From: Isoetes taiwanensis
Taxonomy: Eukaryota > Streptophyta > Lycopodiopsida > Isoetales > Isoetaceae
Length of the DNA: 64,000 bases
Assembly (NCBI GenBank): GCA_021234155.1
Contig: JAJEKV010000104.1
Location: 3,149,985 to 3,213,984 of the forward strand
Direction of reading: 5' to 3'
Shown: in pieces, positions 32,721-44,394 of the stretch
How the letters are laid out: every line of letters starts with the position of its first letter
Position numbering within the stretch: position 1 is the first letter of the stretch
Notes under the pieces: model-generated
Told to the model about the DNA's origin: nothing
Seen by the model: only the letters and a program-made list of their open reading frames with translations
The model's database searches: none
Translations under genes and position numbers: made by a program

Positions 32721-34738
32721 ACGTAGTGCTCGCACGATAGAAGAATATTGACCATAACGACTCGTTACGAAAGATGTTTTGCATTGAATCAAAAGAATCT
32801 AAGTTCCGAACATACAAAAATTGAACTGTGTTTGAGCATGGGAAATTCTAACCTCCGTAGTTGCCAATATATCTATGCAAAATGGTTACTCAAAATGCAT
32901 ATGAATAAAACATGAACCCATCAACCCAATAGCTTTCCATATGGTAAGAACAAATTTACGATATGCATCATGGAGATGGTCCGTCACGCAATATTGTCCA
33001 ACAGGATTATTTGCTCTGCTCAATGTATGGAAATGTTTCAAACGTGGTAGATCAAATTTAACCTCTGCTGAAACAAAATGTTAACGATGAGAACGATAAT
33101 CTAAATGAGAACGATGTTTGGAAAAATGATGCATGCTTGACACGACAACCTTGTGCAAGGAGGAATGTTTCTTCGTGGTACCCCCCTTTTTTTTTAATGT
33201 TGTGCCCATTTAGGTTATCCAAACATTGTTTTCTCTATACTTAATATTAATTTCTAAATCAACAAGTTTTACACAAAACCATATACCACATATACCCCAA
33301 AAATCCTTCAAGACCTAAATCCCCTATGCAATCTAATATTAGGCCTAAGTTCCAGTAGTCCGACAGTTTCGGTGGGAGAAAATCCGGAGAGCTATAAATA
33401 AGTAAATGACGTCGCTGTACGATTCCATTACAGGATGGAAGTCTTTGATGTGGAGTCAGATATCAGAGAATTTTGTGACAGGGGAGCTTGCTCGAGAGAT
33501 GCATCTTGTTCCTCTTGATCAAAAATCGTAGTCTATTAGAAGCAAGCAATGGGGCTGCTTGCTATCCCTGCTGGACCTATGCAAAAATTCTGAATGCTTT
33601 GAGCCTATCCAAAAATTCTAAACGGATTTTGAGGAGCTGAAGGAACAAACATCGGATTCAAACACATATTTCTTGAAGTTGAAAACCTCACATAATTGGA
33701 TTCAAACACAGATTTCTTTGAAGTTGAAAACCTCCAGGGCATGCTGACCTCAGAGAAAGTAACCTTAGGGAAATTTCCTATGGTTTCAAGTCCCTTTGGG
33801 TAACTTTTGTGTCTCGATTTCTGGTGGCACCGCCAAGGTTTACATTTTCAGTGGCAAAAATCTGCACTCAGGTTTAGGATCATTGCAGAGAGGTTAGGAG
33901 CATAATCTACCATTGCAAAGCTTAGGAGCTTCGCCAGGACAGAGTTTCCACTGCAGAGATCCCGCCTGAGCTTCTCCAGAACCGGGCTTTCTTGCTGTTA
34001 AATCTCACTTTTCCTTTCTTTAGTTCAGTTGCTTGAATCCGTATACTTTTCCCATCTTCGAAGGTTTTCAACTGGTTTTGGGTCCTAAAAAGGAAAGATC
34101 AGTCGACTTAAACTGTAAACTGCTCTCAGACAGATGAACCACACAAGATTGCTTATACAACTCTTTAAAACGTGGCTACAATGAAGAATCGACAAACGTC
34201 CCTTCAAAATGCGGCTGTAGTGAAGAATCGGCAGCCACAAGCTCTGGCTCTCCATTTTGTATAAGGGAATGCACCTCTGCCTTGCATTCTGGCAGGAGAA
34301 TCTGGTCAAAACAAACATTCTTGTCTATAGATTATCTACATAGTTTAATAACGCAAATATGGCAAAGAATCCATAGTTAGATGAACCTGGCCAAAGCGTA
34401 CAAGCGAAATCCTTAGCATGAGATGGTAAAACATTCAGCTTGATGCGAACTAGGCAGATTTGAACCAAATTTCTTTCTTCGGCCTCTTTGTTCTTCACCG
34501 TACGGATGCTAAGATCATACCTTCAAGAGGTCATGGATCAGCGGGATCAACTATATCCTCGTGCATTCCCCTGGCATGTATATATTTTTCTCATGGTGTA
34601 TGTTCGTATAGTTTGACAACACTCTTATTTGTGTCACAGTTTTACCCCAAAAACCCTTCGAGGCGAGGATTTTCTAATCTGTTGCGCCATTTTGTTGGGT
34701 TCCCATAGCCTGATTGGTCTCTATGGCGATAAAAACCT
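32721..34738. other. AT-rich DNA, no gene seen
   Basis: No gene is supported. A short direct repeat (TTGGATTCAAACACAGATTT-like followed by GAAGTTGAAAACCTC) occurs twice at about 33650-33735. Short open frames on both strands have no recognisable domain. Confidence 0.5.
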
Positions 34739-34796
34739 TTCTATTCTATTCTATTATATTCTATTCTTTTCTTTTCTTTTCTTTTCTTTTCTTTTA
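34739..34796. repeat. TTCTA/TTTTC microsatellite
   Basis: A run of TATTC units changes into TTTTC units. It lies exactly at the edge of the inverted dispersed repeat copy. On the minus strand it reads as an AAAAG-rich tail, matching AAAAGAAAAGAGAG at the end of copy A near 7785. Confidence 0.9.
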
Positions 34797-35615
34797 CGTT
34801 TTAGCGGGTCCAATTAAAATATATTACATAAGAGATGACTTTCTTTGGATTTCTAACTTGTATTTTTACATTAATTTGAGGCTTCATGTCGCTATCAATC
34901 TTGCATTTTGTAAAAGTAAGGCACTTAAATGTAAGATAATAAGTTACAGTTTTAATTTGATGACGTGTAATTTTTGTAATCATTGATTGTGACATCTTAA
35001 GTAGCTTTCAATCACTAATTATTTTAGGCCATAATCGTTGCAAGAACCAGTTTATGCTCATAAAGGAGGGTATTAACCACCCCTTGACCATGCGTACAAT
35101 GGTCCTGGCAACATTGTAGTATCATATAGATCCTCACCATAAGTTAGATAGAAACAGATCCACCATGGATAAATGGCAACTATTTTATTACAGAGAGAGT
35201 AAAACCTCAGTAAATCTCAAGACAACCTAGTGGATATAAAAAGATCAAGAATGAAATGCTAGTTTGTCATCATAAGGAGAATTCTCGCTAGATCTAGGCT
35301 AGGCATAATGTCCTCCTGAGGGACAGAAAAATAACACGAGCTATATATATTTGACATAATACGTGGTCGTACATTTTCCAGAAGTCATATAAGGTTTTGT
35401 GCTGCAGAAAAACTATTCTCCCAAATTCTCACCTTAAGTTCTCTAATCAATAAATAGTTGAATAAGTTTTATAACCTTAAGCATTTTAATTACCTAAAAA
35501 TAGCATACGCCCTATACACTAAACAAATTTTCCTTAATTCTGCACCAATGAATCACCTCCATAAGAGTTCAAACAACAAGCTTGTATTTCACTTCTGCAA
35601 AACTGACAACATTAA
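34797..35615 (-). repeat. Dispersed repeat, copy B (inverted to 7.0-7.8 kb)
   Basis: On the minus strand this segment follows the same order of landmarks as 7013-7795, from AAGTGAAATACAAGCTTGTT to AATCCAAAGAAAG. It contains an additional stretch of about 70 bp. The two copies are 27 kb apart. No intact ORF is present. Confidence 0.8.
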
Positions 35616-35972
35616 GAAAAACATTGTTGCAAATTAAAGGGGAGTGTTGCATCACTCCCCTTTCAAAGATTCCCTTTAGAAAAACATCATGCTTTAAAAA
35701 TTGACCCTTTTTTAAAGATGTTGGGAATTTCAAAGGGATCAGATTATTTTTTTCTGCATTTTGGGTTCTTTTGAAGTGATGATCTTGTATTTATAAAGAA
35801 AAGCACTTGAAAATGGCAAAATTTCAAACATAAGTATACAGTCTCTGAAAGTAGGAATTCGAAGACATCTAAATAAGGTAGAAAGAATAATAATTATTTC
35901 TTTAAATTTTTTTAGCACATCAAATTTGGTAATAGTTTAGAGTCAACAATAAATAATCTAGCACAAGACAAG
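35616..35972. other. AT-rich flank, no gene seen
   Basis: A short GGGGAGTG-TTGCA-CACTCCCC hairpin lies near 35640-35662. The rest is AT-rich and could be the 3' UTR of the minus-strand exon that follows. Confidence 0.4.
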
Positions 35973-36118
35973 TCAGAGGTCCAAATCATAGTCCTCCTCA
36001 TTTTGTTTGCTTGTCTCAGCTTGGTCCTTCTCTGTCGTTTGCTCTTTTTCCAGTGATTCACCTTTGTCTGTGTCTACAATTTCTTCAGGAATAGTAGCTA
36101 GAGATACTTCTTTAAGCT
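35973..36118 (-). CDS. Orphan terminal exon with acidic C-terminal tail
   Basis: On the minus strand TTTTTTTGTTGCAG is an excellent splice acceptor. It is followed by an open frame to TGA (35973-35975) whose peptide is very acidic (IPEEIVDTDKGESLEKEQTT, ending NEEDYDLDL). The acceptor, the biased composition and the clean stop argue for a real last exon. No upstream exon can be seen, because the next 200 bases are intron-like and then GC-rich transposon DNA begins. It is probably a truncated gene end. I do not recognise the family. Confidence 0.45.
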
Positions 36119-36329
36119 CTGCAACAAAAAAAGATGTCTTCTAAGAATATAAAGAGACATGTGTTTAGTCTCATCACATCTCTTACTCACACTTCACTAG
36201 AATGTGGAAAAGTGAATTCGTTCTTGTGAAAATTCCCAGGAGATATAGAATGTCTGTTTGCTCAAGGTGTGCAGAATTAAAGAGTCAAAGAGAAACTGTA
36301 AAGGCAGAGGTCAAAAAAAGTAAGTTAAA

Positions 36330-37372
36330 TTTCTTCAAAGTCGCGGGGGGAGGACGGGAAGCAGAGGCTGAGTGAGAAGTAGCATGTGGCTGAGAGGGCG
36401 TGGGTCGTGAGGGAGCAGGAGTAGGAGCAGGAGAAGGGGGCGTGGTAGGAGAAGCAGAAGGGGGCCACGCTCACCGCGGTTGGGGGCTGCGGGGTCTGCA
36501 GCAGTAGCAGGCTGGCGGAAAATGTGCATCCTGCCCCGAACCAATCCTGCGGCACCCCCTTGGTGGCGAATGCCTCTGGCCCTGACAAGCTCCTGTCTGC
36601 GTGCCTCTTGTTGTGCGGGTGTGAGGTCCCGGGCCCACGTCACAGGATGTCCCCTTCACATCTTGCCTCGCGCAATATGGCATCACGCGACTCCGCGCAT
36701 CCGCAGAACCGCGAATATGACAATGCGGTCCACGACGGGCGCCGAGCCCCATGGCGGTTGCTTTCGGGAAATGTGAATGGCCCCGGAATGTCATCCGTCG
36801 AGAATGTGTGTTCGAATGTTGTGGGCGAGTCTCCCCTCCTCTTCGGCATGCCTCGGACTACCGATTGTGGCTTCTCCATCTGGCGCTCTTGGAGTTCTCC
36901 GGCTGCGCGGGTCAAAGGTGGGCGAGGGGCCTGGCCTCTTTGGGGGTGGTGGTGGTGGTGGCTGGGATGGCGTGGGGTGGCTTGAGTCTTGCGGGGCAGC
37001 GGTCGCGTGGTCTTGGCTGCCAAAGATGGGAGGCCGCTGCGGGGTAGCTGCCGGCGGCGTCCTGCGGCCCTATGAAGTCGGGAGCACGGCTCTTGCGAGG
37101 CCCTTTGTTGCTTGGCCATCTCACCACCCTGCCGGCCGCGGTGACTATGAACCTCGGTAGGGAGACCCCGCCCCGGTCTATGGATGGCTGCCCGCAAACC
37201 CCGGAGCTCCAGCTCTCGAGTAGCGAGGGCGTGCTTTCGAGCCCCCCAAAGACACGGGCGTCGTGAGCCGGCTTGCTGCCCCGATCGTGCCTCAAGAACC
37301 CGGCCGTGGTTCAGGCATGCGCAAGAGTGGCCTGCGCTCCCCGTGCCATGGTGGTGGCTTCCTCAACCTCTA
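36330..37372 (-). pseudogene. GC-rich Gag-like gene, 3' part
   Basis: This GC-rich block continues, on the minus strand, the coding sequence that begins at 49248 and was cut by the Athila-like insertion. Basic, Pro- and His-rich stretches (PSHHHHHPQRGQAPR) and a segment reading MEKPQSVVRGMPKRRGDSP are visible in broken frames. Composition and position, with a coiled coil in the upstream half, suggest a retroelement Gag. I recognise no specific family, and frames shift several times. Confidence 0.4.
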
Positions 37373-38246
37373 TGTTAGTCCTGTGCCTCCGGGTAACTTT
37401 TTTATTGACCTACCCAGTTTTTTGACCATCACAGCACATAGAAGCACCTTCACCAAATAATTTATGTCATCATCATTTGCATCACTAATATGCTCATTAT
37501 ATCCTTTATATAATAGAAAACACTCATGATTTTTTGAAGGGCAATGAAGGGCTATAGAAGGGCAATGAAGGGCAGTTTGAAGGGCAATGAAGGGCAGTTA
37601 GCACCTGTGCAGCACATGTGTCGCCCACATGCTTTTTTGAGTATGTGAATTAAAAAACCACCCCTCCTGGTACAGGACTATTCATGCATACAACGGACCA
37701 AGTCAAGGCCAAGGATCTACAGTCAGGCACGGGTCAGTCGTCAAAGGCCCAGCAAAAGACCAAGCAGCAGACCACGCAGTCAAAGCCCGCGTCTGCTACC
37801 AAGAGGCGGCGCTCAGACAAGTGACGGCCCGTCACCGCCCGCGTCAGCGTCAGCGTGATTTCAGGCACTTCAAGAGGCACCGCCAGCATTCCTGCAAATC
37901 AGGCCTCCTTCCAGGAGTCGGCACCGAGATCAGTCAGAGTGTCTATATTGGGCCAAAGGCCATTGTACTATATATATGAGTAGAGCTAGCACATGAGTTT
38001 TTAGATGAGTTTTGAGTCTTGTCTCACTTCAGTTTTTTCTCGATTTCGAGAGCTCATGTATCTTCATTGACATCAAGGAAGTTGTTCTCATTATTGTGAT
38101 CTCATTGTTCTCTTTTCGTTCTGTTCCCTTTTTCTTGTTCTTTTCTTGCAAATCCCGCGTGACATAGCTCCCGGATTCTCCTGTTAGATCCAAGGGTCCT
38201 CACAGAGGGCTGTCTTGCAGGAGTTCCCGAACCCAGACCCCAAACA
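37373..38246 (+). repeat. 5' LTR (interrupted by a MITE)
   Basis: It starts TGTTAGTCCTGTGCCTCC and ends CCCCAAACA. Without the 277-bp insertion it matches the 3' LTR over 597 bp, with about eight substitutions by eye. A TATA box (ACTATATATATGAG) lies at 37968-37980. Confidence 0.95.
37391..37662. mobile_element. 272-bp MITE inside the 5' LTR
   Basis: Comparison with the 3' LTR shows exactly 277 extra bases after TGTGCCTCC. The insert has imperfect terminal inverted repeats (GGGTAACTTTTTTATT; right end on the minus strand GGTGGTTTTTTAATT) and is flanked by CCTCC on both sides. Its interior carries GAAGGGCAATGAAGGGC-type short tandem repeats (37537-37598). There is no ORF. The superfamily is not clear. 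Confidence 0.8.
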
Positions 38247-38247
38247 C

Positions 38248-38264
38248 TGTCGCCGCTGCCGGGT
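38248..38264 (+). other. Primer-binding site, tRNA-Asp-like
   Basis: TGTCGCCGCTGCCGGG follows the 5' LTR almost immediately. It resembles the complement of the 3' end of tRNA-Asp (TGGCGCCGTTGCCGGG) with two changes. This primer is typical of Athila-type elements. Confidence 0.65.
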
Positions 38265-38281
38265 CTGATCTTTCTTCCATC

Positions 38282-41200
38282 ATGTCGGCTAGAGGTTTCA
38301 CTCCTGAAGAACTCCTCTGCCAAACGGCGGCTCGCCTGGAGCGCCATCAACGACGCGAGGCTGTTCGGGATATGTATGATTCTGCCTATGACATTGAGGG
38401 TGGTCGTGTCCGCTCCAGAGCTCAGTCGGCACCCCCTACCCCTCGGGCTCATTCTCGACCAGGGTCTCCCCCTGTGTGTCGTCATTGTTCTCAACCTCAA
38501 TCTCCACATCATACCCCTGTTCAGCCCACGCCACACTATTTCCAGACTCCTGACAGCACCTATATCAATATCCCTTCAGGTCACACCCCTCTTCCATCAC
38601 AACCTTCTTCACCTCCTGGTGGGATGGGCTACCATCAAGTGTCTTTTGGCCCTACCCACGTTCACGCCTTTCAGTCTTCTCCATCTTTTCAGCATGCTCT
38701 TCCTGTTTACCAAACCACTGATCTCAAGCCTAATGAGGACGGCTCCCAAGGCCCTTCCCCACCAGATGCTGCTTTCGCTGGACCACATGTTTTTTCAGTT
38801 CCACCTCCTTGCTCTCAGTCTCAGACTGTACCACCTCTCTATGCTTCTGCATATCCTCCACCGAATCCACCTATCTATGCGCTTGTTCCACCTTCATCTC
38901 CCACTCATAATTTGAAGCTGACTTATCCAACCTTTGGTAACACTAAAGTCAAACCTCTGGATCAGAGTGCTCAAGCCCACATGGAGGAATTTGAAGCCTT
39001 GGCCATTCTGAACGGTCATGCGCAGCCACAACTCAAATTTCATATCTTTTCGACCACGCTACGAGACGCCCCTCATCAGTGGTTAATGGCCAACAAAAGT
39101 CACTGGAAACAGAGTCGTCAAGAAATGAAAACTGCCTTTCTGTCTCATTATGGCACCACGGACGATGATCAGTTACTCCTCAAGCAACTCAATGACCTTC
39201 AACAAGAGCCCACGGAGTCAGCCAGGGATTTTGCGGACCGTCTTCACATTTTCGTCAGTAAACTCCAGGAGTACCCCACGCAAAGCCAGATCCTCGTCTG
39301 GTTTCTGCAGGGCCTTCCTCCTGCCATTCGCCTCATGACAGAATACATGCGTCCTAAGTCTCTGGAACAGGCCATTGAATTGGTCAATCACTCGGTCAAT
39401 GTTTCTTCTAGGGGTGTTGCTCTCCAGGAACTCCCTTTCATGCCCCCCGTCATGGTTCCCCAGAACTCTGTTCAGCCTCAGCAAGCAAATCCACAACGCG
39501 CTCACATCTGGTGTACTATTTGTAAATATCAAGGTCATCTGGCAAATGAATGCAACTCCTCCCATGGACCTCCTCATTGTAAACGATGCAATATGTGCAA
39601 TCACGCCACGGAAGAATGCACTCGTTCTCATCCTACCCCTTTTCGCAAGAAAATGGTCTTTCAAGTCCAGACCACGCCTCAACAACAACCGTCATATCCG
39701 CCTCAGCAATATCAAACTCAACAACCTCAGCAGTATCAACAAACGCAACAGCAGCCACGGGGACAAGGCAATCGTCCTCCCTTTGATCCTTCAAAGGCTC
39801 AATGTTATCATTGTCATGAATGGGGTCACACCACCACGGCGTGTCCTCAACTTCCTCAAGTTCAAGTTCAACTTCCAGGTTCAAATCAACCCGCTTCTGT
39901 CCGTCTCACGGCTTATCAACTCTGGGTGGCCAACGGGAAACAGGGCCCTCGTCCTGTTTTGCGAAAGCCTCCTCGGCCGCCTCAACAACAGCGACCTCAG
40001 CAAGCAGTGTCTACTTCCAATCCTATGGATCACCAAGCTCAGGAGGAAATTTATCAGGCTCTCAACCCTCCTGTCCAGCAGTCCAATTGGGTTGGTTTAG
40101 TCTCACGTCACACACGGGCTTCACGCCCTTTGACCATCATTCCTCATGACACGCAACCTGCTTTTGCTGTGGAAACAGTCCCTCATGAAGATGAAAAAAA
40201 AGTTCACTTCGCACCTGATCTTGACAAACTCATGCCTCACGTCATGCCTAAAGTGAGACAGAGTATTCTGAAGCTCATGCAGGCTGCGGAAGGTCGCACA
40301 TTGGCAAATGTTCACGCCACCACTCGCGCTCAGCAGCGTCAGGGCGAGCCGTCATCCTCCACTGGTGCCCGCTCTCAGACGTATCCAAATATTGCTGCTG
40401 AGGTAGAGCTTCTCAAAGAAGTCTCAGCTTCTTTACCACAGACGCCCGCTCCACTGGACCCTGCAGACCCCTTTTCTCATGTTCCTTTGGAACTTCAGGA
40501 AGAACTTGCCAAGATCAAGATTCTTTTGAGCCTGGCCACCATTTTGAAACTATGTCCGGCTCTCAAAGATCAGTTACCTCTTCCCACGGTTTTGGTTGGA
40601 GCTGTTGCAACTTCAACACCCACGGTGCATGCCACGGTGGGCAATCAGCACATCAATCATGTCCAAATTGATGGTGGTAGTGCCGTCAATCTCATTACTG
40701 ATAAACTCAGGAAGCAATTGGGCATCAAACAATTATACCGTGCCCCTTATGACATCAAGTTGGCAAATGGCCATATCACGCGTCCTCAAGGTGTCACTCC
40801 TCTTCTCCACATCAGCATTGGTGATCTCAAATTCCCCTTGGAATTTCGTGTTTGGAAAGCTGGAGAAGATCCTGGTGACTATAAAATGCTGGTTGGAAGA
40901 CCTTTTCTCCGACAGGCCAAGAGTATTCATTACTGGGCCACGGACCAACTTGTTATCACCGATGGCCATCTCAATGCCACAATGGACCTGGAAACTGGCC
41001 AATTGATCTCTGTCGAGAATGCTGAACCTTCCATCTCTGACACTGACTCTGAAGAAGCACAAAATATTTATCATGTTCAAGCTCCTCCAGCGGGTCTCCC
41101 TCTCTCATCTTACCCTGAGTATGCTGATCCTTGGGGTGACATGACGCTCGATCAGGACCAGGCTGTGGTAGCTCTTTTGGACCCTTACCTGGCTTCCTGC

Positions 41201-41641
41201 AATCGCATTCAACGTCTTGATCATTTTTCTGACCCACTTCCTTCTTCAGAGACAGTTGATGTTCACGCCGTCATGAAGCAACCCTTGCTTGATGACACTC
41301 AGCAGCCTCTTTTCTTCACCACGCAAAATGCTGCTCTTCCCGTCATGCTTCAGCCTCCTGCTCATCAGGTTCAGGACACGGAGGTTGTTCCTCATATTCA
41401 AACTCCAGAAGTGGAAATGGTGGACATTGGTAACAATCAAAGAGTCCGCTTCGCTGCTAAACTTCCGCCTACCTATAAAGCACGCTACCGTGATTTGTTC
41501 AAGAAATTCAAACATATTTTTGCTTGGAGCTACAAAGACCTTCGAGGTATCAAAAAGAATTGGGGAACTCACCATTCCTACCAAATCGATGCACGCCCCA
41601 ATCTAGCAACGACATGCAGGGCTCAACCCAAATTACATTGA
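38282..41641 (+). CDS. gag-pro: Gag-protease polyprotein of the Athila-like element
   Basis: The 1119-codon frame starts at an ATG 35 bases after the 5' LTR. A Pro/Ser/Gln-rich leader (residues 1-210) precedes a retrotransposon Gag capsid domain (about 213-375, with WLMANKSHWKQSRQEMKTAF). Three CCHC zinc knuckles follow (CTICKYQGHLANEC, CKRCNMCNHATEEC, CYHCHEWGHTTTAC; about 410, 433 and 508), with a Gln-rich linker before the third. An aspartic protease with QIDGGSAVNLI lies near 795; DGG replaces the usual D-S/T-G. Gag would form the particle and protease would process the polyprotein. The linker to reverse transcriptase (FKHIFAWSYKDLRGI) is present, then a frameshift ends the frame. Three knuckles are more than the one or two usual for plant Ty3/gypsy. 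Confidence 0.88.
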   Translation: MSARGFTPEELLCQTAARLERHQRREAVRDMYDSAYDIEGGRVRSRAQSAPPTPRAHSRPGSPPVCRHCSQPQSPHHTPVQPTPHYFQTPDSTYINIPSGHTPLPSQPSSPPGGMGYHQVSFGPTHVHAFQSSPSFQHALPVYQTTDLKPNEDGSQGPSPPDAAFAGPHVFSVPPPCSQSQTVPPLYASAYPPPNPPIYALVPPSSPTHNLKLTYPTFGNTKVKPLDQSAQAHMEEFEALAILNGHAQPQLKFHIFSTTLRDAPHQWLMANKSHWKQSRQEMKTAFLSHYGTTDDDQLLLKQLNDLQQEPTESARDFADRLHIFVSKLQEYPTQSQILVWFLQGLPPAIRLMTEYMRPKSLEQAIELVNHSVNVSSRGVALQELPFMPPVMVPQNSVQPQQANPQRAHIWCTICKYQGHLANECNSSHGPPHCKRCNMCNHATEECTRSHPTPFRKKMVFQVQTTPQQQPSYPPQQYQTQQPQQYQQTQQQPRGQGNRPPFDPSKAQCYHCHEWGHTTTACPQLPQVQVQLPGSNQPASVRLTAYQLWVANGKQGPRPVLRKPPRPPQQQRPQQAVSTSNPMDHQAQEEIYQALNPPVQQSNWVGLVSRHTRASRPLTIIPHDTQPAFAVETVPHEDEKKVHFAPDLDKLMPHVMPKVRQSILKLMQAAEGRTLANVHATTRAQQRQGEPSSSTGARSQTYPNIAAEVELLKEVSASLPQTPAPLDPADPFSHVPLELQEELAKIKILLSLATILKLCPALKDQLPLPTVLVGAVATSTPTVHATVGNQHINHVQIDGGSAVNLITDKLRKQLGIKQLYRAPYDIKLANGHITRPQGVTPLLHISIGDLKFPLEFRVWKAGEDPGDYKMLVGRPFLRQAKSIHYWATDQLVITDGHLNATMDLETGQLISVENAEPSISDTDSEEAQNIYHVQAPPAGLPLSSYPEYADPWGDMTLDQDQAVVALLDPYLASCNRIQRLDHFSDPLPSSETVDVHAVMKQPLLDDTQQPLFFTTQNAALPVMLQPPAHQVQDTEVVPHIQTPEVEMVDIGNNQRVRFAAKLPPTYKARYRDLFKKFKHIFAWSYKDLRGIKKNWGTHHSYQIDARPNLATTCRAQPKLH

Positions 41642-44270
41642 CCGGCGTCAAGGCTGAAATTGACAAACTCTTGGTCTGCTGGCCCGATTTATGAGGTCAA
41701 ACATTCGAATGGGTGAGCCCCATCGTCATTGCTCTCAAACACAATGGTAAGATCCGCGTTTGCGTGGACTACGTGAAAACTCAATCAAGCCACGGGCGTG
41801 ATCACTTTCCGCTTCCCTTCACCGGCCGGGTTCTTGAAGAAGTTCTTTGGTCATGAGATGTACTCTTTCATGGATGGTTTTTCTGGGTACAATCAAATTT
41901 CTATCAAGCAAGAAGATCAACTCAAAACTACCTTCACCACCCCGTGGGGCACTTTTGCCTACAAGGTGGTCCCTTTTGGTTTGTCAAACTCTCCTTCAAT
42001 CTTTCAGCGTATCATGCTCTCCGTCTTTCAAGACTTTATGAAGGATAAACCTTTTCTTCAGATCTTCCAAGATGATTTTTCTGCCTACAGCTCCATGGAT
42101 GATCACTTGGACAAATTGGAGCTTGTCTTTCAAAAATGTGATGAATCTGGCATTAGTCTCAATCCTAAGAAGTGCACTTTTTGCGTCACCTCAGGCGTTC
42201 TGTTGGGTCATGTGGTCAGTAAAGAAGGCATCACCACGGATCCCGCTAAAATCAGTTGTGTACTGAAAGCTCAAGCACCGTCTAATATCAAAGAGACACG
42301 CTCTTTCCTGGGTAAGGTCAATTACTATTTCACCTTCATTCCTGGACTTGCAGCTATAGCTGACCCCATTCATAAACTCACGGGTGATGAATCCACTCGG
42401 GCTTGGAATTCCCAAGTGGAAGCTGCTTTTCAGAAGTTGAAGCTGTTACTTACTCAGGCCCCGGTCCTTGTTCCTCCTCAATGGGACAAGCCTTTCCACG
42501 TTCATGTCGACGTCTCTGCTTTTGCCATTGGTGCTGTTCTCTCTCAGGCTTATGATGAAACCACGGATAAACCAATCCGCTATGCCAGCCGGAAACTCAA
42601 TCCTGCTGAGCGCAACTATTCTGCCACGGAACGGGAAGCTTTGGGCTTAGTTTTCTGTGTCCAACGTTTCAGACATTATTTGTTGGGAAGCCAGATTAAG
42701 TTCTTTGTTGATCATCAAGCTCTTCTTTATTTGATCAACAAGGCCACGCCCACGGAACGAATTGCTCGTTGGGTCCTTCTTCTGCAAGAATTCGCTCCCT
42801 TTGAAATTGTTCATAAGGCAGGCAAGTCTCATGTGGTGCCTGATTATCTTTCACGCATCCACACGGATGATCCGTCCACGGGTGTTTCTGACGCCTTTCC
42901 AGACGCTCAATTATTCCTGGTCACGGCCACGCCACATTGGTTTCATAACTTTCAGCAATATCTTCTCACTGGTGCTCTTCCTCCCGCCGATCCGACGCTC
43001 TCTCCAGAAAAGCTTCGCTCCCGCCACCGTCAGTTTCTCAGAGAGGTCCGTGACTATACCATGGTTGCAAGCCATTTGTACAAACGAGGCAAAGACATGG
43101 GTCCTCCGTCGTTGTGTCCTCCCTCACGAGGTGCCCGATATTGTTCGACAAGCCCACGATGGGCTTGGTGGTGGTCATTTTAGTGGTGACGCCACGGCAC
43201 GCAAAATTCTTTTGGCAGGATACTTTTGGCCCACGCTCTTCAAAGATGCCCACGCTTATGCTCGCACGTGTGACGTCTGTCAGCGTGTGGGAAAGCCCAC
43301 GGCCCGTGACGCTCTTCCATTGACGCCGGTCGCCACGCCACATCCCTTCAGCAAATGGGGCATGGATTTTGTGGGGGCCATGGACCCACCGGCGCGGCAC
43401 ACCCGTGTCCGCTATATTCTGGTCATCACGAATTATGCTACCAAATGGGCAGAAGCTTGTGCACTTACAGACAATACTACTGCCAGCACAGCCAAGGTTC
43501 TCTACACGCACATCATCACCCATCTTGGTTGTCCCACGGAACTTGTTAGTGATCGTGGCGTGCATTTTGTCAATCATACCATCAAGGAGCTGACGGATTA
43601 TCTTCACATCCACCTCCGGAAGAGTACACCCTATTATCCTCAAGGAAATGGCTTGGCTGAAAGTACCAACAAAACTCTCATCACTATTCTCAAAAAAATT
43701 TGTGACGCTTCTCGCACCGATTGGCAGGACAAGTTGCCTACTGTTCTTTGGGCTTACAACACTAGTTTCAAAATAGCTACTGGTCACACTCCTTTCAAAC
43801 TGGTTTATGGTCAAGAAGCTCTCATGCCTTTTGAATATATTCTTCCAACTCTCCGTTTTCAACTTGCTACAGCCCATAATCCACCTGTTGCACTCAAGGA
43901 AAGGGTTTATCAATTGGAACAGTTGGATGAACTTAGGCGCGATGCTTACATTCGTGTTCTTCATGGACAACAGTTGCAAAAATCTTTGCATGACAAACGT
44001 CTTAAGACAAAAACATTCAAAGAAGGTGATTTGGTTCTTCTTTATGATTCTCGTTACAAAAATTTTCCGGGCAAGTTAAAGTTCCGATGGCTTGGTCCGT
44101 ATCAAATCATTCAAGTTGTGCAACCCAGTGTTTTCAAGCTGGCCGAACTAGATGACACTCCATTACCTACACTGGTTAATGGCTTTCGCCTCAAACAATT
44201 TCATGCACCAAATACAGACAGTCATACACCAGATGCAGCACAAGAAATTGAATCCCCAGATAGTGACTAA
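41642..44270 (+). pseudogene. pol: Pol: reverse transcriptase, RNase H, integrase (frameshifted)
   Basis: Reverse transcriptase begins in broken frames (41590-41830) and is open from about 41798, with FMDGFSGYNQI, PFGLSNSPSIFQ and the catalytic F-Q-DDFSAYS. RNase H (HVHVDVSAFAIGAVL, ATEREAL, FVDHQALL) ends near 42860. A one-base shift near 43095 separates it from integrase. Integrase has an HHCC finger (HEVPDIVRQAH ... CDVC), a DDE core (MDFVG, SDRGVHF, ESTN) and a C-terminal GPYQI module without a visible chromodomain. Enzymes of this type copy the RNA and insert the cDNA. The early RT damage and the later shift make this copy inactive, although most domains are intact, so decay is recent. 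Confidence 0.9.
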
Positions 44271-44394
44271 AGACGCATATTTATATTATAGAGGCAAATT
44301 TTTACAAAATGAGGGCGGAGCCCATCTATTTTCCGCTATGAACAGAGCTCTATGGGCAGTGCCCTATTTACAAAATCCTAAAGAGAAAAACCCT

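Noticed and set aside
36640-37197. A 185-codon minus-strand frame as a free-standing gene
   Set aside because: It is one of several overlapping frames in GC-rich DNA and only a piece of a larger broken Gag-like gene.
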